Source of the DNA: Sesamum alatum
Lineage: Eukaryota > Streptophyta > Magnoliopsida > Lamiales > Pedaliaceae
Direction of reading: 5' to 3'
NCBI GenBank assembly: GCA_034509735.1
Contig: JACGWO010000012.1
Location: 10,831,983-10,895,982, forward strand
Length of the DNA: 64,000 bases
This document shows, in pieces, positions 58,453 through 64,000 of this stretch; position 1 is the first letter of the stretch; each line of letters begins with the position of its first letter. The position numbers were made by a program, and so were the translations under genes. A model generated the notes under the pieces. That model saw only the letters and a list, made by a program, of their open reading frames with translations. It was not told the origin of the DNA and ran no database searches.

Positions 58453-60772
58453 TGTTAGAATAGGTGACCAGAAAGTCAATGGTATTGGCTGTTCTGAGAA
58501 CCATTCGTCAATCTGTGAACAAGTAATATTATGTTAATGAATGCAGTAAGGATTCATAGGCATGAGTTTGTTGTACTTACTGCTTGCATCGTTACGATGT
58601 CACAACAAACGCCCACAGACTGAAATAACATTTCGGGAAATTGGAACTACGCTTGGAGGTAGGTTCATGAAATCAGTTTCGCCGAATTAGTCTGAAATAC
58701 TCCAAGTCAAAGGAATCTCGAGACAGGGCATCGAGAATCCATTTGAGACTTGCACTAAGCATCTGCTGTCGTGTTTCATCGACGGGTGACGAGGATCGTC
58801 TAAGCAGTGTTAGTGGGTCGGCCTGCTGGGGAGCGGCCGACTGAGGTGGACTCGCGGGAATCGTCATATAGAAGCTACTCGGGCTTGGTCGGTATGACTC
58901 GTATTCCCGGTTCCGATAGTACGGGATTAGTCCTCGGACTTGAGGATCACGGCAGTCCCCTACATACTAAGGCTGTATCTTGGATCTGGTGAAATTTGAC
59001 CGATTACATCACATGGTCATCATCATAAGCCTCGTCCAGTGCAGTCGGAGTATGTAAGAACGGTGAATTCCAAGATAGGATCTGTCCCCTGTCAAAGGAT
59101 TATGACAGCAAGATCTCCTATGCGCTCGGAGATGGTTTAGACTCACAAAGTCTATGGCCATAGCACTTGATGTAGTGGGAAAGGATTTCCTACGTCGAGT
59201 TAAACCTATCTCGAGCATTATGCATAGTTGCCTAGTCAACGATGGGAACCGACCCCTAGACTAAAGGCCGGGAGACAGGCGACAGTAGGACCGTACCCGT
59301 ACGTATCGAGCGTCGGTAGGACCGCACCTGCGTATAACTCGGAGCCTAAATGTTCACACCATAAATTCACCTAGTCTCTAGTGCCATGGACCGTTGCTAG
59401 ATGGCCACCCATGGTAACGGACTACTTTAGTTATGAAATAATGAAAAGTAGGTCCAAGTCTAGCTGAAAGGTGAACCTAAAGAGTCACACCCGCTACACC
59501 AAATGAAAGGGAATTAATTTGGAATTAATTCCGGGAGAAGGTTTAATTTAATGGAATTAAATTGTACTTCTTGGAGATACAAGCCTCGATGTATTATTTG
59601 GAATAATCGGGCTTGAGTTCATAAATTAGATTTATGAATTTTACAAAGCATGGGCTTTCCTTTTAATTAGATTAAAAGGGTGAATTAATTAATTAATGGG
59701 CTTGGTATTAAATAGGATTTAATATAAAGTCCATGGACTATTTAATTTGGAATTAAATAAAGTCCATTCCATTAATTAATTAATGGGCTTAGTATATTAA
59801 ATAGGATTTAATATAAAGTCCATGGGACTATTTAATTTAGAATTAAATAATCCCATTCTATGGAATTAATTAATGGGCTTGGTATTAAATAGGATTTAAT
59901 ATAAAGTCCATGGACTATTTAATTTGGAATTAAATAAAGTCCATTCCATTAATTAATGGGCTTAGTATTTAAATAGGATTTTAATATAAAGTCCATGGGA
60001 ATATTTAATTTAGAATTAAATAGGCCCATTCCATAAAGCCCATCAAAATGGATGGACAAGATTTGATCTAGAGAATGATGAGATGAAGGGCCATGATTAA
60101 TTTGACTTAATCAAAGCCTAATTTGACTAGGATTTGACTAGGTCAAAATCCTAGTCAAAGTGTGTCTCTTTGGAAGAGTTTGAGAAGGAATAGGAATTCC
60201 ATCTTCTATAAATACTTAAAAAACACACACTTACACCTAGTATTCTCTACAACTCTCATCTCTCATCTCTCTCAAATTCGTCCACCCTCTTTCTTCTCTC
60301 CAAGAAATATACTTTGTTCTTCTTGATTTTATTCAAGTTAAGAACGTAAGAGACGCCGGTTGCGTTAATTGATAGCGTGTACCGATGTCTCTTCTCCCCA
60401 ATGATTTTCTTGCTAGCACAAGGGTTCGTTGCTTTCCGGTGCAGCGAGTGAGATGACTTAGAGGGTCTCTTCTTGAGATCTTGGTGCAAAACGGGGAACA
60501 ATGCATGTAGCCGAACGAAGACAAAACTACAACCGGGTAGGTTCTTTAATTATGGTTTTCGTTTCTAATTCTATGGCCTCCATGTTGTGTTTTTATTGAA
60601 CATGAGATACACCGAACGCCCGGGAGAATCAAGGGCACACCCCTTGATTCGTTTATGTATATTATGCATAGTTTAAATTCCATTTAATTATGCTTTGTAA
60701 TTTTTATTACGCACTATTTCGCGCTTCCGCTATTCGCGTTAATCTCCCGGGACGATCCACCGATTTCTTTCA
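58453..60772 (+). mobile_element. Ty1/copia LTR, type I, copy D (3' LTR)
   Basis: The LTR runs from TGTTAGAATAGG to ATTTCTTTCA (2320 bp). It is followed directly by ATTTT and then by type III pol that continues the sequence left of 11404. It shares GAGACGCCGGTTG, CACCTAGTATTC and CAGCGAGTGAGATGAC with copy A. A and D are the two LTRs of one young insertion. TTGAC cluster at 60099-60158, TATAAATA at 60207-60214. Confidence 0.92.
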
Positions 60773-60777
60773 ATTTT
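60773..60777. repeat. Target-site duplication ATTTT, right copy
   Basis: This is the mate of 11399-11403. After it the sequence reads CATGACGGATCC, collinear with CATGATTGATCC in element H's uninterrupted copy of the same pol region (near 30396). Confidence 0.85.
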
Positions 60778-61035
60778 CATGACGGATCCAATAGCTCTAA
60801 GCCATTGATCCAAACCCGATGTCCACTATCGCTTCTCCTTGTATCTTTTTGATGATAATCCAATTAACCGGACAGGCCCAGAAACCTATACCTCTCAAGT
60901 AACTAAGATATTCTGGTTATTCCTAGGAGGACTGGAATATAGTCAGTGGAACAATATAATTACAAATGATGTTTGCATTATTCTGCATTAAACCTGCACA
61001 AACCAAACACCTAGACTAATTTGTCTCCCACTAGT
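60778..61035 (-). pseudogene. Decayed copia IN/RT stretch, type III element
   Basis: This continues the pol that stopped at 11403. Minus-strand homology to H (30390-30650) runs up to the integrase block TTTGTCTCCCACTAG, where it abruptly meets the PBS. Gag, protease and most of integrase are absent. With 10439-11403 the whole internal region was only ~1.25 kb. It is a deletion derivative that could not move by itself. Confidence 0.75.
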
Positions 61036-61044
61036 CTGATACCA
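61036..61044 (-). other. Shortened primer-binding site, type III element
   Basis: CTGATACCA on the plus strand is TGGTATCAG on the element strand, one base from the LTR end at 61046. Only nine bases of the usual twelve remain before the deletion junction. Confidence 0.8.
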
Positions 61045-61045
61045 C

Positions 61046-61844
61046 TGAAAGAATCGGTACGGCCCGGGAACGCAGCGGAAGCGTAAAATAAATGAAATTT
61101 AAAACGATTTCAAAGAGGTGTTCCCTTTGAATTCCAGGGCGTTCGGTGTATTCAAAAGCATCATAACATACAGATAAAGATCCTTGAACATGTGCATAGA
61201 GGAGGAAACGTAAAATGCAATAATTAAAATGGGAACATACCTTTCTCATTTCACATGTATAACGGCAACAAGCTTTGATTCTCTTTTCGTTCCTTTTTCG
61301 TTCACCTTAGGATTCAAATTAGAACCCCTCTAATTTGTCCACACCACAATTATGGAAGCAAATCTAGATCTACTGCTAGGTAGAAGCTAGATCAAGGAAG
61401 ATATGAATAACGTATTACACTATTAATTAGTGTATATGTATTTCTCATGTTCTCATCTTGATCTAATTCAAAGAGAACTCAAAAATAGAGAAAAATGGAG
61501 GAAATTTTCATGGCTTGTGTGCAAGATAGTGCAAGTTAGGGGGTTGAAAAAGTATGTGTGTAGTTGTGTAGTTGTAGGTAGTTTCCAAAACCACCTACAT
61601 ACTAATGCACAACTTGTGCTCAACCTCCAACCATGTTAGCACAATATGTGGACCACCTAACCATCATGGCAAGCCACATCATTGCTTACATGGAGCCACA
61701 TCATTTCTTACATGGAGCCACATCATTGCTTACATGGAGGACTTTCAACTCCTCTTCAACTTGCATCAAACCTTTGAGCTTGAATTTCAAGTCATGGATC
61801 GATTTTGACCGGTCTTGATTTAATCAAATTAAATCAACTCCAAT
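61046..61844 (-). mobile_element. Ty1/copia 5' LTR, type III, truncated
   Basis: TGAAAGAATCGGTACGG to AACTCCAAT matches the first ~800 bases of the minus-strand LTR 8236-10423 (to about 8990). It then stops where a different repeat begins at 61845. The partner LTR continues CAAGATCC at this point. It differs from its partner by many substitutions and by a 22-bp triplication, so the type III insertion is older than the type I one. Confidence 0.85.
61673..61738. repeat. 22-bp triplication inside the type III LTR
   Basis: GCCACATCATTGCTTACATG-type units start at 61673, 61695 and 61717. The other LTR of the same element has one unit only (near 8863). It arose after insertion or in one LTR lineage. 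Confidence 0.85.
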
Positions 61845-62533
61845 TGTAATACCCCCTACTTTACTACACCTCGTTACCACTAATTAATAATCCTTTTTCC
61901 TAATTCCAACTTATTCCATAACGTAATATAGATTATATCTTACCAAATATAACAAATATATATACATACGACCTGAGATAATCAATATTTCCAAAACCTT
62001 ATATATATACTTCCCACTAATGTACATAACTTAAGAAAAAGATAACCAATGTCCAACTGTCCAAAATCTTACAACAAGCTCTACAATACTAGGATATTTT
62101 AACTACATAGCCCAAAAACTTCCACCTCCGATGTCACGGCTGACCCACCTATTCAATGTCACGGCACGGCTCAAGATCTAATGGTATTAGTCTGTGCCGC
62201 CTATCTCCTGAAACGTATGTGGCAAGGAATGAGTTGTCTACTCAATACGTATAGCCTTTCGGTCTATATACCAATATACGAGCAACGAATCAAGTATAAA
62301 ACAAGTATACCAACACAATCCAACATGCGACATACATTACAACATATAAGAAATCACATAGCTACAATAAGATATTAACTCAAGACATAATAGAGGCATT
62401 TTAGGTGTTTCATTAGGGCCCTGCTTAACCAACCTGGAGTGCATCACTCAATGAGCTTAGCCGACTATCACCATCATCATCATCACAACCACAATATTCT
62501 TTTTTTTTTTCACTCTCTTTTCTTTTCTGATAT

Positions 62534-62690
62534 CACACAGCACACAGCTCGTGTGTATCTCATCCTCACTGATAACACACAGCACACAGCTCGTGTGTAT
62601 CCCATCCTTACTGATACCACACAGCACACAGCTCGTGTGTATCCCACCATCTCCATTGATCAATGACAGCACACAGCTCGTCATCGATCG
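62534..62690. repeat. ~42-bp tandem repeat with CACACAGCTCGTGTG palindrome
   Basis: CACACAGCTCGTGTG occurs at 62541, 62583 and 62625, with a partial copy at 62670 (spacing 42, 42 and 45). Each can fold with CACAC paired to GTGTG. The arms between them contain CATCCT(C/T)ACTGAT. No function can be assigned from sequence alone. Confidence 0.8.
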
Positions 62691-63943
62691 TATCATTCTA
62701 AGCCATTGAGTATGCTCCCCAGTTAGTTAAGCCATTGTTTCATTTAATAATCATTCACTCGTCAATATCATTCCTATTTAATTTCATATCACAATCAATT
62801 ATACAACCCCGCAATCATTCAACCAACATCTGTGCAACACAATCACACTTTAGCACATAATAGCAATTCCACATATATAAAGATAATCTTAATAACAACC
62901 GACATCCATGATCGCGTATACAAACAATCCATATTATATCCATATAAATATATCTATATATATCCAACATTCAACATAAATGCTCACATAAGCATATACG
63001 TATTTATATATATAAATCCAAAAAATAATATTTATATTCATATAAATATATATATATATTTATGTATACATATATAAATCAATTAGCTATACTTACCTCC
63101 ACTCTCAAAATGGTCTTTCAACACGAAGAACTGCTCAACCCTCCACTCTACCGTCACGTCCTATAGTAAATTATAATTTATACGATCAATACCTCATAAA
63201 TATCGTAAATTCTAATTAAGATATTATATAATATTCGCATAATTCTATTTATATAGAAATTCAACCCCTCATTCCATTTTATTTTAAATAACTTAACTTT
63301 CTACACTTCTTAGGTATACTTTTAATTATCAACTAACTCATACAAATTGCATTTTATAAAACCCTTATATCATTATAACTACCGGTGTTAATAATATTTC
63401 TAACTTAAATTATTATAAAAATCTTATATTTTCTTAAATAACTTTTCAATAATATTTCTATTAATTCCTATCAATTCCTCGCTATTATATAATATGATTA
63501 AACACCAATATATATATATATATAATTAAGTATTTAGTCAATACACCCTATGAAATTGAATACATTAATTACAATAGTGATTAAATCTAGCAAATCTAGT
63601 AATTTAGTTACCCAATTATAGCAATCTTAAATCAAACGTGATATTTAATATAACACTAGTTTAACTATTCAAACTCATAAAATTTTCCGATTAAATAGTA
63701 AATCGGTCAATATAAACTACATTTAGTAAATGGACTAATTACATAATATAATTATATAAATTAATAAAAATTAAAACTAAAAATTTCATACCTGATTTTC
63801 GTCTTCCCGGAGAGAAATTGAAACTGAGAAATGTTGTTCACATTTTGTGTATTTGCAATTGTTTCCCTTGGTGTGTTTGACACACACATACATCTATATA
63901 TTAACAATTGGTGAGGTGGTGGTGGGGTGACTCCCACCCCATT

Positions 63944-63963
63944 TTCTCTCTCTCTCCCTCTCC

Positions 63964-64000
<37 letters not shown>
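63944..64000. repeat. (CT)n then (TA)n microsatellite
   Basis: A CT-rich tract at about 63944-63974 passes into pure TA dinucleotides to the end of the window. Low complexity. Confidence 0.9.

Larger units (their letters stand above)
61845..64000 (+). mobile_element. Probable Ty3/gypsy-type LTR, runs off the window
   Basis: TGTAATACCCCC at the exact point where the type III LTR is cut resembles the start (TGTAAYACCCC) of many plant Ty3/gypsy LTRs. CCAAT before it would be the target duplication. The following 2.1 kb is AT-rich, has no recognisable coding sequence, and ends at the window edge in a microsatellite. The end of the LTR, PBS or PPT is not seen, so orientation and class are tentative; a reversed LTR end (GGGTATTACA) is the alternative reading. 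Confidence 0.5.

Noticed and set aside
62534..62690. CRISPR-like array (regular palindromic repeats)
   Set aside because: This is a eukaryotic plant sequence. The intervals between palindromes are themselves repeated, not unique spacers.
62439..62696. His-rich and Cys/Ile-rich frames in the gypsy-like LTR
   Set aside because: They are produced by simple CAT repeats and the 42-bp tandem repeat read through, with no gene context.

Overview
This window is repeat-dense intergenic DNA from a flowering plant, probably a eudicot. I found no host protein-coding gene, rRNA gene or tRNA gene. Nearly every base before 61.8 kb that can be classified belongs to a transposable element: an old CACTA (En/Spm-type) DNA transposon, and a group of related Ty1/copia retrotransposons with unusually long LTRs (about 2.0-2.3 kb). 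The plant assignment rests on the TGGTATCAGAGC primer-binding site (initiator-Met type), the copia gag-PR-IN-RT-RH order, and the tnp2/DUF4218/DUF4216 transposase architecture.

The copia elements share one body plan: LTRs starting TGTTAGAATAGG, a PBS one base after the LTR, a long non-coding leader with a very GC-rich island, gag beginning Met-Ser-Lys-Asn, then pol, then the polypurine tract GGTCAAGTGGGAGAT. The LTRs fall into four sequence types. Type I: 11404, 19270, 27135 and 58453. Type II: 5701, 40409 and 43672. Type III: 8236 and 61046. Type IV: 1, 29465, 33391 and 46177.

Layout. 1-1030: end of a type IV LTR. 1031-8235: remains of a minus-strand CACTA element with subterminal hairpin repeats (2.3-3.5 kb) and a broken transposase (3.6-8.2 kb), split by a type II solo LTR (5701-7932, TSD CACAT). 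8236-11403 and 60778-61844: a minus-strand type III copia element lacking gag and most of pol. 11404-60772: interrupts the type III element, with TSD ATTTT on both sides. Inside are two nearly identical 7.87-kb LTR-internal units plus a third LTR (11.4-29.5 kb); a nest of older elements called H (minus), E (plus), F (minus), G (minus) and a type IV solo LTR (29.5-53.3 kb); a 500-N gap; and a repeat of the type I internal region ending in LTR 58453-60772. 61845-64000: probable start of a Ty3/gypsy-like LTR that cuts the type III LTR.

The most important observation concerns structure. LTR 19270-21593 is a mosaic: its first part carries the variants of LTRs 11404 and 58453, its last part those of LTR 27135. 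Together with the ATTTT TSD and the duplicated internal region after the gap, this suggests that two separate type I insertions were joined, by misassembly or ectopic recombination, and that 21-53 kb may not belong at this locus. Among possibly functional signals, the copia leaders carry a conserved stem-loop and a pair of CACGAGTCGTG palindromes in every copy present (candidate packaging or dimerisation signals), and the type I and IV LTR promoters carry a dense cluster of W-box cores just upstream of the TATA box. The type I element has decayed gag/pol but almost identical LTRs, so it was probably mobilised by proteins from a relative.
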